The notes under the pieces are model-generated. The model did no database searches. It was not told the origin of the DNA and saw only the letters and a list, made by a program, of their open reading frames with translations. A program made the position numbers and the translations under genes. From NCBI GenBank assembly GCA_012839095.1, contig DUOA01000151.1, positions 1-63,623 of the forward strand: 63,623 nt of DNA, written 5' to 3'. Below, one piece after another: positions 16,239 to 24,839 of the stretch; the first letter of the stretch is position 1, and each line of letters begins with the position of its first letter. Source of the stretch: Clostridiales bacterium. GTDB taxonomy: Bacteria > Bacillota > Clostridia > Caldicoprobacterales > DTU083.

Positions 16239-17327
16239 CTATATAACCTTTCGGATCTTCCCAACTGCAAGCAGCACAGCGGGCATGATAAAACATACAA
16301 ATATGTTGATTGGCAAGCCTATGTAATTTGAGAACTGTTCCAGCTCCAGTCTGTTTATGCCCAGATAAAAGGCAAAAACAAATGCAAATAAGGCAGCCGG
16401 GCTTGTAAAATACTTTACTTCTGAAAGGGAAAAAAGAGATTTTATGACACTGACAGACAGATAAAGGAAGAAACTGATAACCGCAAAATCAATAAAGACC
16501 CAGAATGCCAGGGCTGCCGACTCAATCCGCTCAATAGTTTCCAGCAGGGATATGCTTTTTATAGACACAAAATAAGGCAGTGGAATCCGCCTTATCACAG
16601 TATGGCCATAAACACCAATAGTCTGTATCAATACCATCATTCCTGTAATTGTGAGTAATAAGGCTGCCTGCAGACCAAACCTGCGAATGTGCTCCTTGTC
16701 GTTTATTTTATCCCCAAAAAAGAATATCAGGGAAAAGTACCCCCATATGCCTAAAAAGGGTTTAATTGTCCTGGTCAAAGGTATGATGTCAAAATGTGTT
16801 ACCGGAAGCAAATTGATTATCTGCACATTCGGCAGGCTGACCAGGAATAATGATATATAAACAACCAGGAACAAATAAAAAAGAAATTCAACCGTTCTGG
16901 CTATATTTACTATCCCGCCTCTGACAGCAAAAAAAACAGCAGCAAGCATGGTTATATAGAAAAATGTAGGTGTAGTATTGGGCAGAAGGGATGACAATAT
17001 CCTTTCCGTAAAATACCTTGTATACAAGCCCATCAGTATCATGAACCATACAAGACAAAAGGCCAATATTGCTCTTCCTGCAATATTACCAAAAACCTTT
17101 ATATAAAGTTCCCCAAGACCGGCATCCCTTTGATTTTTAAACAAAGATTGCATTATGTAAACCAAGCAGATAAATGGCAGCACAGAAAACAAGGGAGCCA
17201 GCCATCCTGCCCGCCCTACCGCTTCTGAAGCATATTTAGGCAGGATCCGTATGACTGCAGAGCCTTGGGCAGCAATAAAAAAAATAACAGCCTGCCGCGT
17301 AGAAATTTTATCTGTAGATGCCAGCAC
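16239..17327 (-). CDS. gerAB: Spore germination permease, GerAB family
   Basis: A 362-residue GerAB/YndE-type germinant receptor subunit of the amino acid-polyamine-organocation fold. About ten hydrophobic spans are visible, from AVIFFIAAQGSAVIRILPKYAS at the start to IYVFCFIMPAVLLAVG-like sequence at the end. In the forespore inner membrane this subunit is thought to hold the germinant-binding pocket and form part of the channel. It is the last gene of the operon, eight bases after a small membrane gene. The germinant cannot be told from the sequence. Confidence 0.9.
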   Translation of the reverse strand: MLASTDKISTRQAVIFFIAAQGSAVIRILPKYASEAVGRAGWLAPLFSVLPFICLVYIMQSLFKNQRDAGLGELYIKVFGNIAGRAILAFCLVWFMILMGLYTRYFTERILSSLLPNTTPTFFYITMLAAVFFAVRGGIVNIARTVEFLFYLFLVVYISLFLVSLPNVQIINLLPVTHFDIIPLTRTIKPFLGIWGYFSLIFFFGDKINDKEHIRRFGLQAALLLTITGMMVLIQTIGVYGHTVIRRIPLPYFVSIKSISLLETIERIESAALAFWVFIDFAVISFFLYLSVSVIKSLFSLSEVKYFTSPAALFAFVFAFYLGINRLELEQFSNYIGLPINIFVCFIMPAVLLAVGKIRKVI

Positions 17328-17335
17328 TTAAATCA

Positions 17336-17533
17336 CTACTTTCTGCCGGTTATTGTAAGTATAAGCTTTGAAAAGCTTGTACGTTCCGGGTCTGCAAAAT
17401 AGAATATGCCAAATAGTCCAGCAAGCAGCATAAGTATTATATAAACGACTGTTTCCTTCTTCTGCTTCTTTGCTTTCATCTGAAGAATATCATAAGTGCC
17501 CAGCCCGGCCATTACAAGAATAAAGTAAACCAT
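17336..17533 (-). CDS. Small two-span membrane protein of the gerA operon
   Basis: A 65-residue protein with two spans (MVYFILVMAGLGTYDILQM and VVYIILMLLAGLFGIFYFAD) separated by KAKKQKKE. It sits between gerAC and gerAB with gaps of one and eight bases, so it is certainly co-translated with the receptor. Some gerA operons carry an extra small membrane subunit (GerD-independent 'gerAD/gerKD'-like); this is a reasonable comparison of position and shape, not of proven homology. Confidence 0.75.
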   Translation of the reverse strand: MVYFILVMAGLGTYDILQMKAKKQKKETVVYIILMLLAGLFGIFYFADPERTSFSKLILTITGRK

Positions 17534-17534
17534 C

Positions 17535-18755
17535 TTATTTCTTTCCTTTTAATCCGCTTGGTTCATCCAGTTCATAGCTTTTTTTTATATGGGACTCAAC
17601 CACTACGTGAGTTTTCAAATATTGCATTATATTAATCCATTGATCTTCTATCTTATGCCATTTCACAGGGTTTTTCAGCCTAATCATATCGCATATGCTA
17701 AGACAATCCGACTCCGCCTCCCTGACCACTCCCAGTACCCTTTTAATTTCATTTTCCAGAATGGATGATTGCTGGGCTTCCATGTATTCGATATTCTCCT
17801 CATATATGGATGGCACCTGGGATTGAATCTCCCCCAGATTGCTTACCACTGTAGTTTTAAGGGTGATTTCCTCCAGGACATCGCCGGCAAAATGAGGTAT
17901 GGCCTCAGTATTGCTGAAAATGAGCTCAAGGGTAACATCTTCTCCAGTTAAGTCCTTTACCGTGACTATGGATGAATCTATTTTATTAGCTATCAGATTA
18001 ACCCCCCGTGATATATCTCTTCCAATATAGCTGACCAGATTCAGATCTGCGGCAATTGCATATCCATCACTCTCTATATCAGGGGCTTTTTGCCCCTGAC
18101 TGCTTTCCCGATTAACAAGCTGGATACAGGGGATGCGGGCGCTGCCAAAATGTATGTCGAAAAAGCGCATCAGTTCCACCAGTTCCAGTTCTTCTGATGT
18201 ACCAAGCAGCTTGTAGCTCCGTCCCAAGCTTTCCAGCTTGTCTGCTATATAGAATTCCGACTGATTGAACTTCATCATAAGTTCTTTGGCAGTTGTCCCC
18301 TTAACGACATAAACTCTGCAGTTTAACTGAAACTCATGGTCCCGGGAAGCAAAATCAATGTATTTGGCAATATTATCACGTGCTGCTTCTTCTCCAATAA
18401 GCAAATACTTGGTATGAGCCCAAAACAAGCTTTTATCAGTATTGTTTTGTATGTTCCGCACCGCATCAAAAAGCGTTTTTCCTTGAGTCGTGGTAATCAA
18501 TGCTTTGCCGCCCGGGCTGACTTTTCCTTCTTCCCCGCTGCCATCCTGCTGGGTTTGTCCTCCTTCTGACTGTTCCAGTATTCTGCTGGCTATAGTGATA
18601 ATATGATTGCCGGCCCCATCATTGGATTTGTCAAGGCCCAGCACCTCTACCAAGAGCAGGTCATCAATCTCCCTCCGCATTGGCAGTGCGGTAAAGCTGC
18701 ATCCCGGAGTGCTCAGAACAAGAATTAAAATCAAGGATATAATTAGTTTTTTCAC
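17535..18755 (-). CDS. gerAC: Spore germination lipoprotein, GerAC family
   Basis: A 406-residue Ger(x)C protein. The N-terminus is a lipoprotein signal with lipobox STPGC at residues 15-19, followed by the family's start of the mature part, REIDDLLLVEVLGLDKS. Later landmarks are GKTLFDAVRNIQNNTDKSLF and WAHTKYLLIGEEAARDNI. It sits on the outer face of the inner spore membrane and is needed for receptor function. It begins 14 bp after gerAA. Confidence 0.93.
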   Translation of the reverse strand: MKKLIISLILILVLSTPGCSFTALPMRREIDDLLLVEVLGLDKSNDGAGNHIITIASRILEQSEGGQTQQDGSGEEGKVSPGGKALITTTQGKTLFDAVRNIQNNTDKSLFWAHTKYLLIGEEAARDNIAKYIDFASRDHEFQLNCRVYVVKGTTAKELMMKFNQSEFYIADKLESLGRSYKLLGTSEELELVELMRFFDIHFGSARIPCIQLVNRESSQGQKAPDIESDGYAIAADLNLVSYIGRDISRGVNLIANKIDSSIVTVKDLTGEDVTLELIFSNTEAIPHFAGDVLEEITLKTTVVSNLGEIQSQVPSIYEENIEYMEAQQSSILENEIKRVLGVVREAESDCLSICDMIRLKNPVKWHKIEDQWINIMQYLKTHVVVESHIKKSYELDEPSGLKGKK

Positions 18756-18769
18756 TTCATCACCACCTG

Positions 18770-20299
18770 CTAACGACGTTTTTTGTTAATAATCTTCAGG
18801 GTTTGAGGTCTTTTCTTCATAAACGGCAGCGGCATCCGGATCAGTGTATCATAAGCAATCTGCTTAACCTCACTGGGAGCGAAAGGGGAAAGGTAGGGTA
18901 CTCCAAAGGTTTCTATGGTGCTCAAATGATATACCAGCATGATAAAGGCCAGGGAAAGCCCGTATAATCCGGCAATGGAAGCACACAGCACTAAAATCAT
19001 GCGTAAAAGCCGAATCCCGTTGTTTAGATCCTGGTTGGGTATAATGAACCCGGCTATACCGGTAACCGCTATAATTATTACTGCCACAGGTGAGATTAGC
19101 TTGGCTTGAACGGCTGCCTGCCCTACCACCAATGCCCCGATAATGGAAACAGCCTGACCGATAGCCCTGGGAAGCCTGATACCGGCTTCAAGCAGCATTT
19201 CAAAAGCAATCAGCATCCCGATAATGGATGTAACGGTAGGAAAAGGAACCTCAATTTTGCTTCTTATGATGGTGATAGCCAGTACCGTGGGTATCATCTC
19301 CTGGTGAAATGTGGTCACTGCAACATAAAAGGCAGGCAGGAAGAGGGCAATGAAAGTAGAAAAATAACGAAGCAGCCGATCCACGGAACTGATTATGTAG
19401 TGATAAGCATAATCATCGGGCGTTTGAAAAAACAGGGTTATAGAGGCAGGAACAATATACGCAACGGGCATACCGTCAATAAGGATCCCCACCCTGCCCT
19501 CTACAATGTTGGCACAAAATTTATCTGCCCTTTCCGTGCTCAGCACCTGGGGAAAAGGAGAACTTCTTTTATCAACAATATACTCTTCGATGAAGCCGGC
19601 AGCCGCTACCGCATCTTCATCAATCTTGTCAAGACGATCGATTACCTCCCTGACAATATTCTCATTTGTCAGGTTTTCAATATATACCACGGCTACCGGT
19701 GTCCTGCTTTGTCGTCCTACTATGGTTTCCCTTATACGAAGATAAGGTGTACGAATTCTCCGGCGCACCAAAGATGTGTTCACCCTCAGGACTTCAACAA
19801 AAGCATCCTTGGGTCCCTTTATTGCATTTTCGGTGGTGGGCTCGGTGATATTTCTTTTTTCAAATCCCTTGGCATCAAATGTAACAGCCCGTTTTTCCTT
19901 ATCAAATATCAAAGCAACCGAACCATTCAGAATGTCGCTTAATACATCTCCCAGACTGGTTTGTATTTTTCGGGAGGCGTGATATACCGTTCCATGTTCA
20001 ATAAGTTCAATTAAATCATCGAATACCTTTACCTTCCCCAGGTCCTTTTCCTGGGTTAAAGGCTTTAAAATATTATCACTGACCAGTTTTACATCAATCA
20101 TACCGTCCACATAAACAACCGTGACCGGAAAATTTCGGTCTCCGTTTATATAATGCTCCTGATAGATGATATCGCTGCTGTCAGCTAAAATTGCTTTCGC
20201 ATTGGCTGTCGTTACGTCTTTATTATTGTCAATAAATTCATCCAGCAAGTATTCTTCATCAGGGCCGGCCGGTTTCTTCCTTGTCCAGAAATGTTTCAA
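18770..20299 (-). CDS. gerAA: Spore germination protein, GerAA family
   Basis: A 509-residue GerAA subunit: a soluble N-terminal half with FPVTVVYVDGMIDVKLVSDN and RRRIRTPYLRIRETIVGRQS, then the conserved VEGRVGILIDGMPVAYIVPA and PDDYAYHY, and four to five membrane spans from about residue 320. It starts at TTG (MKHFWTRKKP) behind GGAGGGGG. It is the first gene of the operon and lies 167 bp from the SRP RNA, reading the same way. A SigG promoter would be expected; a weak match (TGTAAA, 16 bases, CGTATTA) is present near 20365-20395 but I do not rely on it. Confidence 0.95.
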   Translation of the reverse strand: MKHFWTRKKPAGPDEEYLLDEFIDNNKDVTTANAKAILADSSDIIYQEHYINGDRNFPVTVVYVDGMIDVKLVSDNILKPLTQEKDLGKVKVFDDLIELIEHGTVYHASRKIQTSLGDVLSDILNGSVALIFDKEKRAVTFDAKGFEKRNITEPTTENAIKGPKDAFVEVLRVNTSLVRRRIRTPYLRIRETIVGRQSRTPVAVVYIENLTNENIVREVIDRLDKIDEDAVAAAGFIEEYIVDKRSSPFPQVLSTERADKFCANIVEGRVGILIDGMPVAYIVPASITLFFQTPDDYAYHYIISSVDRLLRYFSTFIALFLPAFYVAVTTFHQEMIPTVLAITIIRSKIEVPFPTVTSIIGMLIAFEMLLEAGIRLPRAIGQAVSIIGALVVGQAAVQAKLISPVAVIIIAVTGIAGFIIPNQDLNNGIRLLRMILVLCASIAGLYGLSLAFIMLVYHLSTIETFGVPYLSPFAPSEVKQIAYDTLIRMPLPFMKKRPQTLKIINKKRR

Positions 20300-20410
20300 C
20301 AGTCAGCTCCCCCTCCGTAACATAGGTTATATGTGGTAGTTTTACACCTCCTTGCCGGTTTAATACGCACATGCTCTCATATGTTTACATAATAGAGATA
20401 GCTGATACAG

Positions 20411-20454
20411 CCAAAAATAAAAACAAGCCATGAACAACATGGATCATGGCTTGC
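20411..20454 (-). terminator. Terminator of the SRP RNA
   Basis: A ten-base perfect stem (20424-20433 with 20444-20453) followed on the minus strand by TTTTTATTTTT. It lies directly after the 3' end of the SRP RNA. Confidence 0.9.
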
Positions 20455-20466
20455 ATAAAAATTAAA

Positions 20467-20734
20467 GCTGTGCACCTGTCTCCGATTTGCACCCATAAGC
20501 GGGAACCGGGCAGTTAACTCCTACCAGGCTTCCCTGCGGCACACAAAGGGGTCCACTTACTGCTGCTTCCTTCCGGACCTGACAGGGTTCATGGATCTCT
20601 GTTGCGCAGGACCCGGTCATCATCGCCACTTACACGGGCCGGACCTTACAGACAACAAACCTCGGACAGGAATTCAACCCCGCTATAGCGGGTTGCGGGT
20701 TACAGGGCACCGCTACCTCCCCGTCTAGCACAGC
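20467..20734 (-). ncRNA. ffs: Signal recognition particle RNA, long Bacillus type
   Basis: The minus strand holds the universal helix 8 core GTCAGGTCCGGAAGGAAGCA near 20560-20585 and the opposite strand of that helix. Upstream lies GTGCTAGACGGGGAGGTAGC, typical of the 5' end of long Firmicutes SRP RNA with its Alu part. GCTGTGC at the 5' end (20734-20728) pairs with GCACAGC at the 3' end (20473-20467), which fixes both ends and gives about 268 nt. It partners with Ffh in co-translational targeting. In many Clostridia this gene is beside dnaX; here the germinant receptor operon lies between them. Confidence 0.95.
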
Positions 20735-20919
20735 AAACTTGATAGCTTGTTTTTAAGCAGTACTATTATAACATGGAAGTATTGAAATATCCATGAGAAT
20801 TACTGGTACTTTTCAGAAAAAAGCTGTGGACAGAAAAAACTGAAATGCTATGATAGGATAAGAAGCTGATTATTATAATGCAGGATAAGAATAATAGGGA
20901 AGAAAGAGGCATTTTGTTT

Positions 20920-22149
20920 ATGAATGAAAGGAAAGTTGTCGTGATCGGCGGCGGGCCTGCGGGAATCATGGCTGCAGCCACAACAGGCAGCCGAGGATGG
21001 CAGGTAACCCTGCTGGAGACAAATGAGAAACTGGGCAGGAAGCTTTATCTGACAGGCAAGGGGCGCTGCAATATCACCAACAATGCAGACATGGAGGAAT
21101 TTATTGCAAATGTGCCCACCAATGCAAAGTTTCTGTACAGTGCATTCTACACCTTTACAAATCAGGATTTGCTGGCCCTCCTCGGCAGACTGGGACTGAA
21201 AACAAAGGTGGAGCGGGGAAACCGGGTATTTCCCGCCTCCGATAAATCTTCAGATGTTATCAAGGCTTTGGAAAAGCATCTTAACAGCAATAATGTGAAG
21301 CGGCTGACCGGCGAAGCAGACGGCATAATGGCCGAAAATAATAAGGTTGCCGCAGTACGGCTGAAGGACGGCAGGCTCCTCCCCTGCCAAGGCGCTGTCG
21401 TGGCAACAGGAGGCCTGTCCTATCCGGCTACCGGATCTACAGGTGACGGCTATCGTTTTGCCAAAGAACTGGGGCACACCATCATACCTCCCGCTCCTTC
21501 GCTGGTTCCCCTGGAGACCGTGGAAGACTGGCCGGCACAGGCTCAGGGTCTGTCTCTCAGGAACATTTCAATCAGCGTTCTGGATAAGAAAAGCAGAAAA
21601 ATATTTGAGGATTTTGGAGAGATGGTCTTTACCCATTATGGTCTTTCAGGACCGGTAATACTGTCCGCCAGCTCCTACATGAGGAAAATGGAGTCCGGCA
21701 AATACCGAATCAGGCTGGATCTTAAGCCCGCCTTGACACAGGAACAGCTGGATGCCCGGATACAACGGGATTTCGAAAAATATGCCCGAAAGATTTTCTC
21801 CAACAGCCTGAATGAGCTGCTGCCTAAAAAATTGATACCGGTTATCATCCGCCTGTCAGGAATTCCGGCAGATAAACCTGTTCATCAGATAACCAGGGAA
21901 GAACGGCTTTCCCTGGTGTCATTGTTAAAAAGCCTGACCTTAACCATAAAAGGATACCGCCCTGTAAGTGAAGCCATAATTACTTCGGGAGGTGTTTCAG
22001 TAAAGGAAATAGATCCGGGCACAATGGAATCCAAACTGGTGCAGGGCCTGTTTTTTGCAGGCGAGGTTATAGATGTGGATGCCTATACCGGCGGTTTCAA
22101 CCTGCAAATTGCCTTTTCTACCGGATACCTTGCAGGCATGAATTGCTGA
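20920..22149 (+). CDS. BaiN/HI0933-type FAD-dependent oxidoreductase
   Basis: A 409-residue flavoprotein from ATG 20920 (MNERKVVVIGGGPAGIMAAA). GAGG lies ten bases upstream; an ATG at 20878 has no good ribosome-binding site. The dinucleotide motif GGGPAGIMAA is at residue 9. GRKLYLTGKGRCNITN near 45-60 is the signature of the HI0933/YhiN family. The second nucleotide region is GAVVATGGLSYPATGSTGDGY, and the C-terminus has GLFFAGEVIDVDAYTGGFNL. Family members reduce flavin-type substrates; BaiN acts on bile-acid intermediates, but most homologues have unknown substrates. A single gene with its own terminator. Confidence 0.9.
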   Translation: MNERKVVVIGGGPAGIMAAATTGSRGWQVTLLETNEKLGRKLYLTGKGRCNITNNADMEEFIANVPTNAKFLYSAFYTFTNQDLLALLGRLGLKTKVERGNRVFPASDKSSDVIKALEKHLNSNNVKRLTGEADGIMAENNKVAAVRLKDGRLLPCQGAVVATGGLSYPATGSTGDGYRFAKELGHTIIPPAPSLVPLETVEDWPAQAQGLSLRNISISVLDKKSRKIFEDFGEMVFTHYGLSGPVILSASSYMRKMESGKYRIRLDLKPALTQEQLDARIQRDFEKYARKIFSNSLNELLPKKLIPVIIRLSGIPADKPVHQITREERLSLVSLLKSLTLTIKGYRPVSEAIITSGGVSVKEIDPGTMESKLVQGLFFAGEVIDVDAYTGGFNLQIAFSTGYLAGMNC

Positions 22150-22162
22150 CAGTTTTATGATA

Positions 22163-22191
22163 GAAAAGACCGGTTTAAGTCCGGTCTTTTC
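22163..22191. terminator. Bidirectional terminator
   Basis: An 11-base perfect stem (22163-22173 with 22181-22191) with a T run on the plus strand after it (TTTTCTTTTT). It ends the flavoprotein gene and probably also the sigI-DUF5667 operon from the other side. Confidence 0.85.
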
Positions 22192-22230
22192 TTTTTGGCT
22201 CCCTTTTGCTGCATTTTCCTCAGTTGGGTC

Positions 22231-23784
22231 TTATTTTCCCTTTTCATATTTCTTGTACCAGCTGCTTAAATTTTTACAGTTGTTTTTCTTATGGTTCTTA
22301 CCGTTATTGCCCTTACTCAGATTAACAATTTTATTCCAGTTGATGCCCTTACACCGGTCGTTTCCTCTGCTCCATGTAATTTTCTTATTCTTGTTGTTTC
22401 CCTTATTGCTCTTATTGCCCTTATTCTTTTTATCAGCTTTATTGCTGTTATTTTTCTTCCCGCTGTTGTTTTTCCTCTTGTTATTCTTTTTGTTGTCCTT
22501 CTCCTCGTCGTCATCTGACGATTTTTCATCATCCTTGTCCTTCGCTTCCGGGTCATCATTGTCTTTGTCCTGATTGTCTTCGCCGCCATCGCCTTTATCT
22601 TGGCCGTATTCGTCTTCATCGTCTCTGCCGGCATTATTTTTGTCATCCTCGCCTGCATCATCTTTTTCTTCCCCGGCTTCCAAGTCATCAACATCATCCT
22701 GATCGTCATCTTTTACATCGCTGTCTTCCGGGTCTTTGATGTCTTCCTGATCGTCATCAGTGGATACGGTGTCTTCCTCATCATTAAGATTTTCGCCCGC
22801 CTTTAAATCCTGCCTGGCCATGGCAAAGGCAGCCTTGATATCACGCTTTATGCCCTTAAATACCTCCTTGATTCCCTTGAGGGCTGCTCTTGGTTCCAGC
22901 TGCAATGCTTTTGCCGTTACGCCGATACCCCTTCCGTTTTCCAGGAATATGTCCAATACCTCTTCGAAACTCTTATCTGTTTGCTCTGCCAAAGAAGATA
23001 CAACCAGAAGCTGTCTGAGATTCAGTTCACCCAATGCATACAGCTTTGCTGCATCTTCCCCCAGTTTATCAGTTAACACCCCCACTGTAACCAGTTTCTT
23101 CAGGGGCAGCAGCAATTGCTTATCTTCTTCTGCATCGCTCTCATCTTCGTCTTCTTCCTTTGTATCAGTGTCATCCTCATCACTGCTTTCCTCTGTCTCA
23201 GTTTCTGTATCCTCACTGTCTTCTTCCGTGTCAGCATCCTCATTGGAAGCATCATCTTCCATAACAGTATCATCATCTTCCTGCTCTGTTTCCTCAGCGG
23301 ACTGCTCTCCATCATTATCGCTTTCTTCGCCGATATTCACTTCGTCTTCCTCATCGGCTTCCAGGTCAGTTACAATAATGGTTACTTCCAAATCACCAAT
23401 TGTTCCGGTAACGATTTCTTCAATTTCAGTTCGAATTTCTTCCGGCATTTCCTCCAGTATGGTATCAACAAGCTCCTGCCGTGTCAGGAGGCTGTCCTTG
23501 AACTTGCTCAGAACCTCATCAATATCCCAGCCGCTTAGTATGGCTTCATCAAGCACATCGATTGCCCTTTCAAGAGCAGCCTTATATGCCTTCATGGCAA
23601 CCAAACCATATTCGTGTTTGTTTTCTTTCACCATATCTCTTGCTTCTGCCAGCCGTTCCCCCGATATATCATCCAGTAAGCCGGCTTTGGCAGCTGCATC
23701 AAATGTGACCAGCAGGCGGAGTTCCTTCAGGAAATTATCAAGTCCATACAACCAGCTGTCTGGTGTAATACCCGCTTGGGGCAC
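22231..23784 (-). CDS. DUF5667-domain protein with long acidic and basic tails, lacking its signal peptide
   Basis: A 517-residue protein from a GTG whose first base is the last base of the sigI stop (TAGTG). Residues 1-60 are a DUF5667-type domain (GITPDSWLYGLDNFLKELRL; SGERLAEARDMVKENK), normally found in secreted proteins. Two Asp/Glu-dominated stretches follow (about 150-220 and 330-430), with a second helical domain between them. The last 90 residues are Lys/Asn-rich. No signal peptide is present from the GTG. Yet the same frame upstream, with no start codon, reads FSLPVAGLAAQNEETGENS, much like the end of a signal peptide. A deletion probably removed the true start. Function unknown. 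Confidence 0.65.
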   Translation of the reverse strand: MPQAGITPDSWLYGLDNFLKELRLLVTFDAAAKAGLLDDISGERLAEARDMVKENKHEYGLVAMKAYKAALERAIDVLDEAILSGWDIDEVLSKFKDSLLTRQELVDTILEEMPEEIRTEIEEIVTGTIGDLEVTIIVTDLEADEEDEVNIGEESDNDGEQSAEETEQEDDDTVMEDDASNEDADTEEDSEDTETETEESSDEDDTDTKEEDEDESDAEEDKQLLLPLKKLVTVGVLTDKLGEDAAKLYALGELNLRQLLVVSSLAEQTDKSFEEVLDIFLENGRGIGVTAKALQLEPRAALKGIKEVFKGIKRDIKAAFAMARQDLKAGENLNDEEDTVSTDDDQEDIKDPEDSDVKDDDQDDVDDLEAGEEKDDAGEDDKNNAGRDDEDEYGQDKGDGGEDNQDKDNDDPEAKDKDDEKSSDDDEEKDNKKNNKRKNNSGKKNNSNKADKKNKGNKSNKGNNKNKKITWSRGNDRCKGINWNKIVNLSKGNNGKNHKKNNCKNLSSWYKKYEKGK

Positions 23785-24563
23785 TATGCTGTTTTCCCCT
23801 GTCTCTTCATTTTGGGCTGCCAGGCCTGCAACGGGCAGGGAGAATCCAGATCACTGTTGATTAATATAAAGTTAGCCAGAATATATTTGCGGTGGCGTTC
23901 CAGGGTTTTCCTGCTGAAGTCTGCCCTGCCTTCAATTTCCTTAAGCGGCAGGGCCTTTCGTTTTATGATATAGGCGCTGGCAGAGGAATCCTCTGAGAGT
24001 TTTTTTGCCAGCTGTATCATTCTGCGCCTGGCGGCAGCTTGTTTCGGGGAAGCAGAAACCAACGAATCAAAATCGATGGAATACTCCATTAAAAGCGTCC
24101 TGTATATGGTGATTTCCTGCCGAAGGTTAAACCGCTCCTCCTGAAAGGATATGGTTTTCTCCACATCCTCCGGTATCCTGAGTCCGCTGTTCCTGCTGCC
24201 GTCTTCCTCTTCCACAAGCTGGCTGACGCTAATTTCACGAATGGCGCTGTTCTTTTTATACAGGTCTATAATGTCCCTTTTAATCAACAGTCCGGCAAAG
24301 GTAAAAAACGATGCTCCCTTATCCGCATCATAGCAGTCAATGGCACGGTTGAAGGCGCTGAGAGCAATGGGATATTCCTCGTCATTTTCAATATGGATAT
24401 ATCTTCCTTTTACTCGGCTGGCCGTACTCAGTATGTAGTTGGAATACTTTTCGATGAACTGGCTGCGGAGTGCCTTGTTACCCTCTCTGATTGCCCTAAT
24501 GTCATCTAAAACTGCGTCCCGGCCTCTGTCTTTCAAAGCCGCTCTGAAGGGAAACACTCTCAA
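23784..24563 (-). CDS. sigI: RNA polymerase sigma factor SigI family
   Basis: A 259-residue SigI from a TTG at 24563, ten bases after GGTGG and about 18 bases after the expected transcription start. Landmarks: region 2 (GRYIHIENDEEYPIALSAFN; KGASFFTFAGLLIKRDIIDL) and the C-terminal DNA-binding part (LPLKEIEGRADFSRKTLERH). In B. subtilis SigI serves heat and cell-wall stress; in cellulolytic clostridia its paralogues respond to polysaccharides through membrane RsgI anti-sigma factors. Here the next gene is not a recognisable rsgI. The last 20 residues (SPCPLQAWQPKMKRQGKTA) do not look like a SigI end and overlap the signal-peptide-like frame of the next gene. Confidence 0.88.
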   Translation of the reverse strand: MRVFPFRAALKDRGRDAVLDDIRAIREGNKALRSQFIEKYSNYILSTASRVKGRYIHIENDEEYPIALSAFNRAIDCYDADKGASFFTFAGLLIKRDIIDLYKKNSAIREISVSQLVEEEDGSRNSGLRIPEDVEKTISFQEERFNLRQEITIYRTLLMEYSIDFDSLVSASPKQAAARRRMIQLAKKLSEDSSASAYIIKRKALPLKEIEGRADFSRKTLERHRKYILANFILINSDLDSPCPLQAWQPKMKRQGKTA

Positions 24564-24588
24564 GGAAGAATCACCACCTGATATAAGA

Positions 24589-24617
24589 TACGAAAGACCT
24601 CCGGTTTTTTTGGGGGT
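24589..24617 (-). promoter_or_regulatory. SigI-type autoregulatory promoter
   Basis: On the minus strand ACCCCCAAAAAAA (24617-24605) is followed after 12 bases by CGTA (24592-24589). SigI promoters are described with an ACCCCC plus A-tract -35 and a CGWA -10. It lies directly before sigI, as expected for self-activation. Confidence 0.75.
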
Positions 24618-24743
24618 AGGAGTAAAATAATTATAATATTTTCTTAATACTTTCTTAATATTTAGTTTATACTGATTCGAATTCTGTGTGCAACGGTAAT
24701 TATTGGAACACTGGATTTGCAAAAATAGGAACATGCCATGCTA

Positions 24744-24772
24744 TTGTATAATTCAGAAGGAAGTGGTATACT
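24744..24772 (+). promoter_or_regulatory. SigA promoter of the LexA-box gene
   Basis: TTGTAT (24744-24749), 17 bases, TATACT (24767-24772). Transcription should start near 24779, right at the LexA box. Confidence 0.7.
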
Positions 24773-24783
24773 AAGTTATGTAC

Positions 24784-24797
24784 AGAACAAATGTTCG
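24784..24797. promoter_or_regulatory. LexA (SOS) box
   Basis: GAAC-AAAT-GTTC at 24785-24796 fits the Firmicutes LexA consensus CGAACRNRYGTTYC at 12 of 14 positions, with only the outermost bases off. It covers the start of transcription of the promoter at 24744-24772, an ideal place for repression. Confidence 0.75.
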
Positions 24798-24839
24798 TAT
24801 GAGTAAAAGGAAAGGAGAGACCGGCATTCTGCCGCTGCT

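Noticed and set aside
22760-23860. A 366-codon open frame on the plus strand, very rich in Ser
   Set aside because: It is the complement of the Asp/Glu-rich codons of the DUF5667 gene (GAT and GAA read backwards give Ser codons). It lacks a ribosome-binding site and domains.
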